A DNA stretch of 64,000 bases from Selaginella moellendorffii (Eukaryota > Streptophyta > Lycopodiopsida > Selaginellales > Selaginellaceae). The position numbers were made by a program, and so were the translations under genes. The stretch covers positions 1,556,457 through 1,620,456 of the forward strand of contig NW_003314293.1 of NCBI RefSeq assembly GCF_000143415.4, written 5' to 3'. How positions within the stretch are numbered: the stretch's first letter is position 1; each line of letters starts with the position of its first letter. The notes beneath the pieces were generated by a model. That model had not been told where the DNA came from. It did not search any database and saw nothing but the letters and a program-made list of their open reading frames with translations. Positions 48,540-60,296 of this stretch are shown piece after piece.

Positions 48540-49431
48540 GCCCAATGTAGCCAGGTCCACATAGCTGAGAACCGTCTCCAAAATGTCGCAGCACAGTCTA
48601 TGATCATAGCAAGACGTCCTCTTAGTTTCTTCTTTCTAAAGAAGTTATTCCCCATTATTAACCTCCTCACTGGCTTGTGCTTCTCAACTCCGCCGTCTCA
48701 TTGAAACTGAGCTTCTCATAAATCTCTCCAATCCTGATTATCTCCCTCTTTATGCTCAATCTCGTCTACTGAGGAGACATCGAAAGTGTTCATTGTAAAG
48801 TCATGGCGTGATAAACATCCACCTGTGACGTTCCTCCAGTCAGATTGAACATAGAAAACACACAACTTACGTGAATCAGGTGTGGAAGTCTTCCATGCTG
48901 GCCAGCCAAACTGATCCCAGAGACGTAATATAAAGAAATGAGGACTTTAGTCATTAGTGGTCATGTTTTTTCCATTTAGTCGCGGACTTTTTCTTTTCCT
49001 AGGATCTCATGACAATCATCCTCGAATGCTGCCTTCAAGAGAAAGTTTTCAACACACTTCTACTGTCTCATGATTCACAGATTCTACTTACAAGAAAAGA
49101 CCAAAGAACCTTCGTAGTTATTTTCCAACCTTCTGGTGGCACCATTCAATTCCACTCCCTAGACTAAGTGTTGAGTTACAGAATCATGCAACATCTCTGA
49201 CATGAACATACTTTCTAAGCTGCTGAAATATCCCACCTCATCATTAAAAACAAATAAAATCCCTTCTTGTTTATCATATTGCTAAAAGTCCTTAAGAATC
49301 AGTAGAATTCTTATAAGAAAAGGATCATAAATTACCATGTAAGTCATACTTATCAGTATCTATCACTATAAATTTTTGGTAGTTTGCAACACGCCAAGGT
49401 GATAAGGCGGACAAAGAGAATAGCTTCTTCA
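48540..49431. other. Gene-free stretch
   Basis: No supported gene or repeat; short frames only. It separates the orphan fragment from the second terpene synthase remnant. Confidence 0.5.
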
Positions 49432-50060
49432 TCCCGCCAGTAACCCAATCTGGCCTACAATGCAAATCTCATTGCCCAAGTCGACAACTGTTTCTTGAAG
49501 TTTCTGCCAGAGCAAGTTCTCAAGAGCTATGTCTTCCCGAGCTTTCCAGCTTGCGCACTTCTAATATATCGCTTTGACGATATCCTCACATCCCGCCCTC
49601 ATACATGGTTTTGGCCTATAAGCTGGCTCGACATGGAGCTAAGCTGGATTCTCATCCTCAGCATGAACACTTACATCTGGCTGAGAGAAATGGCTGAACC
49701 GTTTATCGATTTCATGCAGGGCTTGAAGCTGGCAGGAGATGCTTCTGCTTCAGAGATTGGAATCCACCACGTTATGATTGTCAACGACTTGTTCTCCTTC
49801 AGGAAAGAACGGGCCACTAGGAACTACCTCAACATCATCCGGCCTTGTTGTGGCTTACAATCTAAACCTGGAAATCAACAATGCAATTGCAAAGGTGACA
49901 AGCAGGAGTTCACACAAAAGAAGAGAGAGATATAAATGGTCTCTGTGGCAAGGATGGTGTTATGGAGTACCTGGCGGGAATGGAGGAGTAGATGGCTGGA
50001 AATATAGAATGGTCGTGGCAAACGGCACGTAGACTGGATTCCTCCACCAATAAAGTCCGC
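49432..50060 (+). pseudogene. Broken microbial-type terpene synthase-like (MTPSL) copy 2
   Basis: It starts with the same AATCTGGCCTACAATGCAAA context as copy 1 (YNANLIAQVDN), then reads LPEQVLKSYVFPSFPACALL and WLREMAEPFIDFMQG. The intact NSE metal-binding motif NDLFSFRKE follows at about 49782-49808 and then NYLNII. After that the frame is lost, although downstream words (SRSSHKR, VPGGNGGVDGW) parallel copy 1. The remnant has lost most of the N-terminal alpha-helical fold, including a clear DDxxD motif, so catalysis is not expected. Confidence 0.75.
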
Positions 50061-50084
50061 AAGCTTTTCCCTTTGACTCGATTA

Positions 50085-51062
50085 TTACGATTGTGTTCCT
50101 ATGTTCCTCGTTCTCTTTAGATAGCTCGCAGTGGGCTGAATGCTACTGTCCTCCACAAGCATCTCTACAAGCTCTGGAGTATCGGGCCCAAAATTGGTCA
50201 CCCGAGGCCCCCAGTAGTGATTCATCCTCATCTCCTCCTCCTCCGCCACAATCGTCGCCCCAGTCCCCATCGAAAACATGTGTGCGTCGATGCTCGTCGC
50301 GCTCTCCACCAGCGATGGCCGAAAGATTGGCTTCTGTCGGCTGCGAGAACCCGCAATCCTACCCTCGGTCTCACGTTTTCTTCTCTGGTACCGCTCGATC
50401 ATCCAATTCCCGGGATCTCCCGCTGGATTCCCCAGGAAGAACATACACTGGAGCAAGATCTGGGACACTTCACTCGTCTCCGCTCTTCTTTGCACGAATC
50501 TGGCCAGAAAGGCCGGAAATGTGTCCATGGGCGAGAATGGGTACTCGTCCACATCCATCTCAAGCGCCCAAACACTCGATTGATTGTAGTTCGCAAGGAA
50601 ATGAGCGTAGGAATTCTCCTGCTCGTAATGGCAATCCGAGCTCTCTAGCATCGGGAAGAGCGAGTAGAAGCGGTGGTACGTGAGAGCACCGGATTCCACA
50701 TAAGGCCGGAGATTTTCCTCCTGTGACTCGGATTGACCGTGGGCGGTATCATACCAGTAGATGTGCCCCACACCTGCGCTGCCCATGAATTCGATCCACT
50801 GCCGGCACTCGAAGGCCGTGATGTTGAAGAGATCCGCTGCGAATACCCTGTTAACAATCACCGCGACGAGAAAGAAGCCGTCACCCTCGTGTAGATTGAT
50901 CATTAGACGGGGGCTCGATTTGTTGCCAAAGCGGACGAACTCGAGCTGGGAGATCACAAGAAAAATGAGCCACGCTGCCAAAAGTAGCATCCATATTTTC
51001 CTATTGATCGTAGTGTTGTTGCTACCATTGCCAGTCATTGATGATGATCCCAGACGCACCAT
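50085..51062 (-). CDS. Glycosyltransferase family 92 (DUF23) protein
   Basis: GT92 enzymes are Golgi type II membrane proteins that include plant beta-1,4-galactan synthases. It is a single exon of 325 codons starting at ATG 51062. A transmembrane anchor follows a short basic cytosolic tail (IWMLLLAAWLIFLVISQLEF). Family motifs: FECRQWIEFMGSAGVGHIYW with YD, the DxD-type metal site MDVDEYPF, SVESATSID-like residues and MNHYWGPRV. At 325 residues it is shorter than typical plant GT92 proteins, which often exceed 450, so the stem or C-terminal extension is reduced. The core appears uninterrupted. Substrate cannot be told. Confidence 0.85.
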   Translation of the reverse strand: MVRLGSSSMTGNGSNNTTINRKIWMLLLAAWLIFLVISQLEFVRFGNKSSPRLMINLHEGDGFFLVAVIVNRVFAADLFNITAFECRQWIEFMGSAGVGHIYWYDTAHGQSESQEENLRPYVESGALTYHRFYSLFPMLESSDCHYEQENSYAHFLANYNQSSVWALEMDVDEYPFSPMDTFPAFLARFVQRRAETSEVSQILLQCMFFLGNPAGDPGNWMIERYQRRKRETEGRIAGSRSRQKPIFRPSLVESATSIDAHMFSMGTGATIVAEEEEMRMNHYWGPRVTNFGPDTPELVEMLVEDSSIQPTASYLKRTRNIGTQS

Positions 51063-51395
51063 GGCGAATGTAAACTCTTGCTTGGATATTTAGTCAAGCT
51101 AAGTCTGATTGCCTAACTCATCGTTGTTGGTCGCAAAATCGAGCCAAAAATCTAGGCCAACTTATTCAAATTTGTAGCCCACCAAAATTTTGAGCTACGT
51201 TGGATAGCTTGCGCACCTCATTAGAATCTTAACGAAACAGCAGATTTGCTGATTATAGTCTTGCAGTGCCCAAGAAACATAAAACTTTATGAATGCAATG
51301 CAATTGAATTTCTTGCTTCCCTCCACGCTCCTTTTTATCATACCAAATATGATAACATAATAATTATATTTGCATGTGGTAAATTAATTATATTT

Positions 51396-51697
51396 TTGTT
51401 ATTGGTTTGCTTAAGTAAACCTATAGGGATGGTAGTGAATATACCTAAAATATGCTTAAATATTCTAGGATATTTTACCATCTAACAGTTGTTGTTCATT
51501 TAGATTAATCTTGTATTTATAATTTATAAACTTTCTTAAACCCTTTCTAGTATATTCTTTTTTATTCTACCATCTAATGGTAGATATGCAATAAAATTAA
51601 TCTTGTGTTTATAAATTATAAACATGCTTATAATTATAGATTTTATTTGATCAATTGAATTAATAAGTAGGAACAACATTACTATTAAGCAAACCAA
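51396..51697. mobile_element. MITE, shorter sibling of the 51786 element
   Basis: It starts GGTTTGCTTAAGTAAACC and ends TTAAGCAAACC, with an interior (ATTCTAGGATATTTTACCATC, AACAGTTGTT, CTTGTATTTATAATTTATAA, CCCTTTCTAGTATATTC) nearly identical to the left half of the complete MITE about 400 bp downstream. The right half is mostly deleted. The termini are eroded, so no target duplication is assigned. Confidence 0.75.
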
Positions 51698-51785
51698 GTG
51701 TTGCTACGTGTAATGTGTAGCTTTAGGGTTTAGGGTCTAAATTGTTTTATTATCCTTTTATAGCTGTTATATTTTAAGAATATTA

Positions 51786-52203
51786 TTTTTGGTTTGCTTA
51801 AGCAAATTTGTAGGAGTGGATATATTTAAAATATACTTGGATATTTTAGGATATTCTACCATCTAACAGTTGTTATTCATTTAGATTAATCTTGTATTTA
51901 TAATTTATAAACTTTCTTAAACCCTTTCTAGTATATTCTTTTTAATCTATCATCTAATGGTTGATATGCAATAAGATTAATCTTGTGTTTATAAATTACA
52001 AATATACTTATAATAATTAGATGGTAGAATAAACAAGAATATACTAGAAAGTGTTTAAGGAAGTTTGTAAATTATAAATACAATATTAATCTAAGCTTGA
52101 ATTAATTTAATGTTTACTAAATGAATAACAATCGTTAGATGGTAGAATATTCTAGAATATCTAAATATATTCTAGGTATAAGTTTGCTTAAGCAAACCAA
52201 AAA
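51786..52203. mobile_element. Complete MITE with palindromic terminal repeats and TA target duplication
   Basis: A 418-bp non-coding element. Its ends begin TTTTTGGTTTGCTTAAGC and finish GCTTAAGCAAACCAAAAA as inverted repeats; within each end TTTGCTTAAGCAAA or its near copy is itself a palindrome. TA dinucleotides flank both sides (51784-51785 and 52204-52205), as expected for Tc1/mariner-type insertion. The sub-terminal arms are also inverted (TACCATCTAACAGTTGTT against AACAATCGTTAGATGGTA). No transposase is present. Relatives lie at 51396-51697 and 10188-10283. Confidence 0.9.
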
Positions 52204-52205
52204 TA

Positions 52206-53691
52206 GGTTTTGAGCGTTACTAACAATCATGGATAGATGGAACACAAAGCAGGGTGGAGCAGAAGGGTGGTATACCATCTTCTGGCCTTCAAAGCAATTT
52301 GTGTGGTTAATAAAGCATCATGATACTCCCATGCCCATCTTTGTACTGTTTATAATGCAAGTCATCTTTTTTATTATTTTAAAATCTTTGTAGTTAAATA
52401 GAATATATCAAAATCTAGGACAAGTGAAGCTAGCTGGAAGAAGTCCCAAGAATGTTATGTTTCTATACTTTTAAATTTCAAATTAGTAAGAACTGGGTAC
52501 AACTGATTTTAAAAATGAATAAATATAGATTACTTTTTTCCTCACATCAAAGCAAGCCTGCTCTTTCTTGTGCTTTTTTTCAGCGCACGAACTTGTGTCA
52601 AAAGCCTACTAAAGGAAATCATAAAGCTTTTGATTCCAACTAATCTGCTCGGGCTGGACCCCATCCAAGGAATAACTTTGCGTGAACTTGAAAAACTTTA
52701 CCATTGCTGATTATCAACATTTATCTGAAAACATTTAAACTTAAAGAATAATCAAGGTTTAATACTAATTTTCTTACTTAGATTGGTTCTCCGCTCTAGC
52801 TAGGTGAAGAAAACTCAAACAAAAGAGAAAGAATCAAACATGGTTGTAGCTTCTAGAGCATGATAGAAATGTGAAAACCAACACCCCACAAGCACGTGTA
52901 TATCAACTGTTATCAGTTCTTGCAGTGAATCACAAGCTAAGTAAATCCTTGAAAACCATCACATTGGGAGGTGTAGACACGTGGAGATGAACAGAGAGAT
53001 CCTTGCGCATGGAGACACCCCAGACACAAAGTACTGCAACATGATTAGCAGGAAGAAACGAGATCCACCTCAATAGAATGACAATGGACATGCAGCGTCC
53101 AAATCATGATAGTCATGTGATTCTGGTGAAGAGAGCGTCAAGGCCAGAGCTGATATTTCCCAGGATCCCATTAGCATCACGTTATGCAACTTCTCACATG
53201 CCTTGTTAAGAACAGAAAAAGTTTAAGAGATAACTAGCCTCAAAGAGTGCAACTGGATGCTTGCTCGAGTCCTACTCCCTCCATACAGTTCCAAAGAGTA
53301 AAACATTCAGTTTTGGGGCGTGAGCTCAAACATCTCATCTGGAGCATCATATTAGATTAGTAACTTTGGAGCACGACCTTAGCTCCTGCTAAGATGCATT
53401 TTAAACACCTTCTCTTCATGGATCATATTAAACATAAACAATAATAGCGCAGCAAATTATTTACAGATTATCCCTTTATTTTGTGTGGTAAAGTAAATGC
53501 CTTTGTGGAGATCATCCCTTGTTTGCGTTCTCCTCCTTTCAAGCACGGAAAATATAAAAGAGCGGTGGTTTGTGGTGCCCCAGCATGCTTGTGGGACAAC
53601 TACGTGCTATTGTTTTTGCGTAAAGTTTTTAAAACCATAAGAGCGTTGTTGTTCTTTTGCTTTGAAAAAATAATACGTCGAACTATAAACC
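52206..53691. other. Gene-free stretch
   Basis: Only short frames without family features; the part adjoining 53691 is probably the 3' UTR of the reductase gene. No repeat boundary was recognised. Confidence 0.5.
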
Positions 53692-54964
53692 TCAAGCCGG
53701 AGTAAAATGGTTGAGCTTCAAGCTTTCCACGCACTCTTTAAGGTTGTGTTCCAGGCTGTGGAAGCGAAGGCCTAGCTCCTCTTGCAGTTTCCTGGTGGAG
53801 ATGGCATATGGAGTGGCCTTGGGAGATCCATTGTCTTCACATCTGCTCACAAGATCAAAGCGTGATCATCTGGATCAATCTGCGACTTATAACTTACTCT
53901 GTTGGGATTGGATACTCTGGATAGAGCTTGCGCAGCGTTTCGACCACGTCTTCGTAGTGAGCAACCCTCTCCACGCACAAGTACCTCCCGGAAGCATTTG
54001 GATTCTCGTAAGCTAGCAAGTGAGCCTCAGCAACATCTCCAACTCCCACCCATCCCAAACAAGCATTTGAGTAGTGTGTTTTGCTACCTGATCGAAGTCA
54101 TGATCTTGAAACCACAAACACTAGAAAAAACACTTTTACCATTGATGAGTTTAAGGATAATCTCGCAGCTGGTGTTCAAAGTAGGCTGCAGGAGCGGTCC
54201 AATTACCATGGCAGGATTTATAGTCACCAGGTTAAGTCCTTTCTCTTTGGCAAACTTCCACGCTTCTTGCTCAGCTAGTGTCTTCGAAAGAATGTACCAG
54301 GCCTGCAGAAGGAAAGCAAATGGAGAATTGTCCAGGAGAGGCCTTTCTTACCTTCATTTCTCTGCAATAGTCGGGGTCGCTAAAGCAAGACTCATCGACG
54401 ACCGTGTCGGGCGTTCTCTTGGGATTATACGCCACTGCCGCAGTGGACGACGTGACAACCACTTTGGCGACCGAGGGGCTCCGAGAACACGCCTCGAGAA
54501 CATTGAGAGTTCCTTGTACTGCTGGCTGGATGAGCTGACGCTGCGATCATTATACAACACACAAAAGGAGTGAGAAGGAGCCAGAATTCTTTGAAAACTT
54601 TCTCAAAACTTACTTCCGGGTCAGTCACGCCTGCCAAGAAGAAAGGAGAGGCTGTGTGGAAAACACCCTGGCAGTCTTTTACCACGTCATTGAATGCGCC
54701 GTCCTTGAGAAGATCGGCCTCGACGAGCTCCAATCTCTCCTCCGCGCCAGGCAGGCCTCGCAAATGCGATGTTCTGCTCGGATCGGCTGGAAACAATCGA
54801 TCAAAATCTCACTCCTATCCTATCTCTGGCTAGATTTCGCTCTTACTCAAGCTCCGCACGGTGCCGCGCACCTTGTAGCCGCGATCCAGCAGCAGCTTCA
54901 CCAAGAACGATGCGATGAATCCCGACGCGCCGGTCACGCACACCAGCGCCTTGCCCTTGTCCAT
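53692..54964 (-). CDS. Cinnamoyl-CoA reductase / dihydroflavonol reductase-like protein
   Basis: NADPH-dependent atypical short-chain dehydrogenase. Six exons can be joined on the minus strand: [19 protein letters not shown] (start 54964; TGASGFIAS is the nucleotide-binding loop), then [76 protein letters not shown] (catalytic Ser), [20 protein letters not shown] (YxxxK), [40 protein letters not shown], and a last exon with [18 protein letters not shown]. The true-CCR signature NWYCYGK is replaced by AWYILSK, so a CCR-like or DFR-like role on another carbonyl substrate is likelier than lignin CCR. I found no break. Confidence 0.87.
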
Positions 54965-55057
54965 CGCCGCTCGACTCCCTGTTCTAGGGCATTCACTCGC
55001 TTTTCAAAAGCTCGTAGTCGCGAAAAATATATTCATTAATCATGCTTTGGCACCAAT

Positions 55058-55128
55058 GTCGGTGGAGTCTAGTGGTGAGTATCTCCGCCTGTCACGCGGA
55101 GGACCCGGGTTCGATCCTCGGTGTAGTG
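55058..55128 (+). repeat. tRNA-Asp(GTC)-derived sequence, SINE-like head
   Basis: It matches the plant tRNA-Asp layout: acceptor 5' strand GTCGGTG, D-arm AGTGGTGAGTAT (Pol III A box), anticodon stem-loop CTCCGC CTGTCAC GCGGAG with GTC, and T-arm CCGGGTTCGATCCTCGG (B box). The 3' acceptor strand reads TGTAGTG and cannot pair with the 5' strand, and no clear 3' tRNA end follows. It is therefore a tRNA-derived pseudogene or the head of a SINE, not a working tRNA. Confidence 0.7.
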
Positions 55129-55149
55129 GAAAATTGCTCCTGTTTTGGC

Positions 55150-55195
55150 GGAGTATCTCCGCGGAGGACCCGGGTTCGATCCTCGGTCAAGTGAA
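55150..55195 (+). repeat. Second, internally deleted copy of the tRNA-Asp-like 3' half
   Basis: GAGTATCTCCGCGGAGGACC followed by CGGGTTCGATCCTCGGTCAAG repeats the preceding unit, but the anticodon loop (CTGTCACG) is deleted, leaving two halves of the stem fused. A local duplication with loss of the loop is the simplest reading. Confidence 0.8.
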
Positions 55196-55281
55196 AAGTT
55201 TTTGTTAATAGATGAATGGATCTCATCCTCTGGATTGCTGCGGACCACCAAACAAAGAATTGACAAGGAGCCAGCGGTCGC

Positions 55282-55369
55282 AACTGCAAACAAAGCCTCT
55301 TCCACTGGAATATAGAAACATGCCCAACCGCGGACAAAGGCTTTTCCACGGGAATAAAAGCTGCGCATT
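55282..55369. repeat. Diverged 44-bp tandem duplication
   Basis: AACTGCAAACAAAGCCTCTT...CCACTGGAATATAGAAAC is followed after 44 bp by AACCGCGGACAAAGGCTTTT...CCACGGGAATAAAAGC. It lies in non-coding DNA just right of the tRNA-derived unit and could be part of the same SINE-like insertion. Confidence 0.55.
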
Positions 55370-55588
55370 GGAACAAGTAGCGGCGAAGATGATAGAAAAC
55401 TTACCAGAATTTTGCAAGCTGGCAATTGCTTCCAAAAGAACCGCTTAACTTAAATCGCCCAAAAGAGAGCTCTCTCTTGCTTTTGCGTTTCCTCCTAAGA
55501 AAACGAAAGGTTGAAAGCTTTCCAAGGGTCAAAGTTTCGCACCAAGCAATATAGATATCGAAGGTACCTGCGATTCCTTTCTTATGCT

Positions 55589-56323
55589 TTAAAAGTCGTG
55601 CGCGCTAACTCTTGCGAAGGAAGGAATCAGTTCCGCAGCAGCAATCCGACAAGTCGCTTGGAAGTCATGAGGTGCGCCAACTGATTGAGCTGGTCCGCGG
55701 GCCAAGGAAGTAATCGTCCAAGCCGATCCTGACGCAAAGGCCAAGACTGTAGATGGCGATGACGATTGCTCGCCAGCAACGCCTACAGGAAGAATGGGAG
55801 TTACTTTGAAGGAAAACAAGGAGAAATGACGAAGGAAAGACTTATCTTGACAACGAAACCAAAGGTACCTCTGCTTCTCAAAAAATTCTCTTTCTGGAAG
55901 CGGGAAAATTAGCTAGAACGGGAGAAAAGGAAGGCTGCCACACTTACAACACTTCGTTGTATAGTCATGTACATGAGAAAGGTGGGTCATGCCATCAGGC
56001 TCTTCATCTTCACTGCAAGAGGAAAAGATGAGAAAAAGAAAAAAAAAAAGAAAACGTAAGGTTTTGAGCAAGGGGAAAATAAAAAAGAAAGTAGACAAGG
56101 GGTTTTGGTGACGGCTGTTCCGAGTCACTCACTTGTTTGCCTGCATTTGCTTGTCACATGAAAATCCGCCATATAGTATCCATTTTTCCAAGGAGCCACT
56201 CGAAAGGGGCCAATATCGATGTTTTCTCTCTTCTTCGAGCGATGAATTCAACCTCCTCTGTCCCTCTTCGTCCTCTCCAGTTGCATCACCTATAGTGCTG
56301 CAGAAATCAAAAGTATCAGTCAT
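55589..56323 (-). CDS. Possible spliced gene of unknown function (low support)
   Basis: A minus-strand frame beginning MTDTFDFCSTIGDATGEDE at 56323 runs to a good donor (GTGAGTGACTC). After a pyrimidine-rich acceptor (CTCTTGCAG) it continues in phase with EDEEPDGMTHLSHVHDYTTK. Later pieces (GVAGEQSSSPSTVLAFASGS, ARGPAQSVGAPHDF) are open, but the connecting exons do not join cleanly: the next acceptor I see would create a stop. The start codon shares the bases CATG with the plus-strand GH79 start, so at least one of the two starts is doubtful. Family unknown. Confidence 0.25.
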
Positions 56324-58463
56324 GCAACACCCGGCTCTTGCAGCTCTTTTCATTCTCGCAAATGTCGCTTACCAGGGAGTGCATTCGCTCGAGATGCAAC
56401 GAGTTGTTCTCCAGATCAACACCACCTCTCCAGTGGCTCGAATCAGTGAGAACTTCATCTGTGCGACGCTCGACTGGTGGCCACCCGAGAAGTGCGACTA
56501 TGGATACTGCAGCTGGGGGCGAGCCTCGCTTCTCAATCTGGTAAGCACAGAAAACAGAGCACTCGCTCAATGCACAGAAAAAAGCTAGATTGAAAATCGA
56601 CTTGCCTTTTTCTGTCTCCGTCCAGGATCTCTGGAATCCAAGGCTGGTTAACGCTGTCAAAGGTGTGAGCTTTTTCCACTGGAGATGCTGAATTCGATGC
56701 TTGACACTCGTTTTTCCAGGATTGTCTCCGTTACTGCTGAGACTGGGAGGATCACTCCAAGACCAGATTATTTACGAGGTTGGTGTCAGGCCGGGGCCAT
56801 GCTTACCGCTTCAAAAGCAGCCTTCAGCCATGTTTGGATTCACAGGCGGATGTCTCAACATGTCCCGATGGACGGAGCTAAATTCCTTTTTCGAAAAGAC
56901 AGGGTGAGTTGTGATTGCAGAAAAAGTGAAAGCGAAGTTACCTGTGACTGAGATCTGCGGAAATCCTCATCTCGTCTTCACAGGGCTCTGGTGGCTTTCG
57001 GTCTGAATGCCCTCTACGGAAGGACCAAGTTCGAAGACAACGGTTTCAAAGGATCATGGAAGTCCTCCAATGCCAGGGACTTGATGAAATTCTCTCTGGA
57101 CCATGGCTTTCCAATCGTAGCTTGGGAACTCGGTAAGTGATAGCATCTGCTGCTTTCTCTGTGCGAAGCATGCTGACTCCTCGGAGCTTCAGGAAACGAG
57201 CTAAGTGGAAGCGGGGTCGGAACCAGCATTAGTGCCAAGCAGTACGCGGCCGACATCAAAGAGCTTCGTTCAGTCGTCGATCAAGTGTATGCGAGATCCA
57301 CCATCAAGCCTCAAGTGGTAGCACCGGATGGTTTCTGGGATTACGGCTGGTTCCATGACTTTCTCCAAAGCACAGGGCCCAACGTCGTCAACGCCTGCTC
57401 CCATCACATCTACAACCTCGGACCTGGTAATCAGAGCATCACGCATCAGAGACGAGAAAAAAAAGAGAAGTACAGAAACACTAAAACGGGATTAAAACAT
57501 GTTTCTTGCGCCTGTAGGAGTTGACACACACCTCATCGAGAAGATAGTCAGCCCGAGTTACCTTAGTCAAGAAGCAGGGACCTTTGAGGGAGTGGAGAAG
57601 CTGATGAAAGCGTATGGAACCGAGGCCTGGGTTGGAGAAGCCGGAGGAGCATACAACAGTGGTCACCACAACGTTACCGACAGATATGTCTTCAGCTTCT
57701 GGTAAGAAAAGAAGATATTGGAAACCGTTAGAACACTATCTAATACTTGCGAGCTTACAGGTACCTCGACGAGCTGGGGATGTCTGCATACTACAATACC
57801 GCAGTGTACTGCAGGCAGTCCCTGATAGGAGGCAACTACGGCCTTGTTGATCGCACATCATACGATTTGAATCCCGACTACTTCTCGTAAGTCTGTCGCG
57901 TATTTCCCGCTTTCTAACACGTTCCTTTCGTCGCATTCAGGGCACTGCTTTGGAAGAAGCTAATGGGCCGGAACGTTTTCTCTGCAACTGCAGAAAACAC
58001 ACCGTACCTACGAACGTACGCACACTGCCTAAAAAGCAACCAGGTATACCAACTAAACTCCAGCAAAAACTTACACTTAGAAAGCCAACCTCTGATGTTT
58101 GTTTTCGAGCAGGGAGGATTGACAGTGTTGATAATAAATCTCAGCAACTCAACGCAGTACTCGGTCGACTTAAGCCTCACTCACAGTGAGAAGGACTGCT
58201 CCTGTAATAAACCAAGAACGAAGAAGTTAGCCGGAGCTGGAGTAAACGCTGAGAGGATGGAATACCACTTGACAGCTCCAAACGGAGACTTGCAAAGCCC
58301 AGTAATGCTGCTGAACGGGAAGCCACTCGTAGCAGGAGCCGATGGCAGCATACCGGAGTTAACTCCGGTGACAAGAACAAGTTCCTCGCCGGTTCTGGTC
58401 GATCCATACTCGATTGTCTTCGCGGTAATCCCAGAAGCAGGTGTCCAATCGTGCACACAATAG
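56322..58463 (+). CDS. Heparanase-like protein, glycoside hydrolase family 79 (copy 2)
   Basis: Paralogue of 40677-42655 with the same exon layout: 56322-56540, 56626-56662, 56720-56903, 56984-57132, 57193-57426, 57518-57701, 57761-57886 and from 57941 to 58463. The chosen start gives a cleavable signal peptide (ALAALFILANVAYQGVHS). Conserved blocks: CATLDWWPPEKC, LLRLGGSLQDQI, GCLNMSRW, WELGNELSGS (acid/base Glu), VVAPDGFWDYGW, AWVGEAGGAYNSG (nucleophile Glu), YLDELGMSAYYNT and IGGNYGLVD. A 69-bp stop-free GT...AG stretch at 58044-58112 sits exactly where copy 1 has its 51-bp one; splicing it out restores the family-typical join before GGLTVLIINLSN. An insertion (SCNKPRTKKLAGAG) distinguishes this copy. 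Confidence 0.93.
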
Positions 58464-58827
58464 TCACCGTCGGGGCCTGCAACAGAGAGATCACATCAAT
58501 AGATACCGTCCAAACATGAAAACAACACAGCCAAAGACAAACGAGAAAAAAAAAAAAGAAAAAACAAGAGTGAAAGAGAAACAAAAACTTCCATTGAAAA
58601 GAGAGAAAAATGCGAGACAACTAAGAAAAAGTTTTCTGTGATCCTAAGGATGATGGAAAATGCAAGAGTCTTCAGCAGCAGCAGTAGCAGCTCTCTACCA
58701 ACGTTGCTTATAGTATTTTTACAACCCTGCTATGTAACTTGAAAATTCAAACACAGTCCGTGGACTTCGCCTAAGCAAGGCTCACCAGATCTCAATTCCA
58801 ATCATAAAAATCTCATCTTATCTTCGC
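58464..58827. other. Convergent 3' UTR region of GH79 copy 2 and actin
   Basis: 364 bp between two stop codons facing each other. It holds an A-rich stretch (58540-58600) and no open frame of note. Confidence 0.5.
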
Positions 58828-60183
<1,356 letters not shown>

Positions 60184-60189
60184 GATTCC

Positions 60190-60296
60190 CTGCACAGAAA
60201 AGCGGGCCTCAGGCTAGGGTAAAAATTCCCAATCCCAAATCCCTAGCATGGATGCAAAGATCTGGATTCTAGATCTCGGCCAGAGCTAGATCCTAC
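60190..60296 (-). other. Probable leader (5' UTR) intron of the actin gene
   Basis: On the minus strand a donor GTAGGATC at 60296 and an acceptor TTTTCTGTGCAG at 60190 bracket 107 bp, ending 6 bp upstream of the actin start codon. Leader introns just upstream of the start are a conserved feature of plant actin genes and often raise expression. Confidence 0.6.

Noticed and set aside
55058-55128. Functional tRNA-Asp gene
   Set aside because: The two strands of the acceptor stem cannot pair and a half-copy follows; treated as a tRNA-derived repeat.
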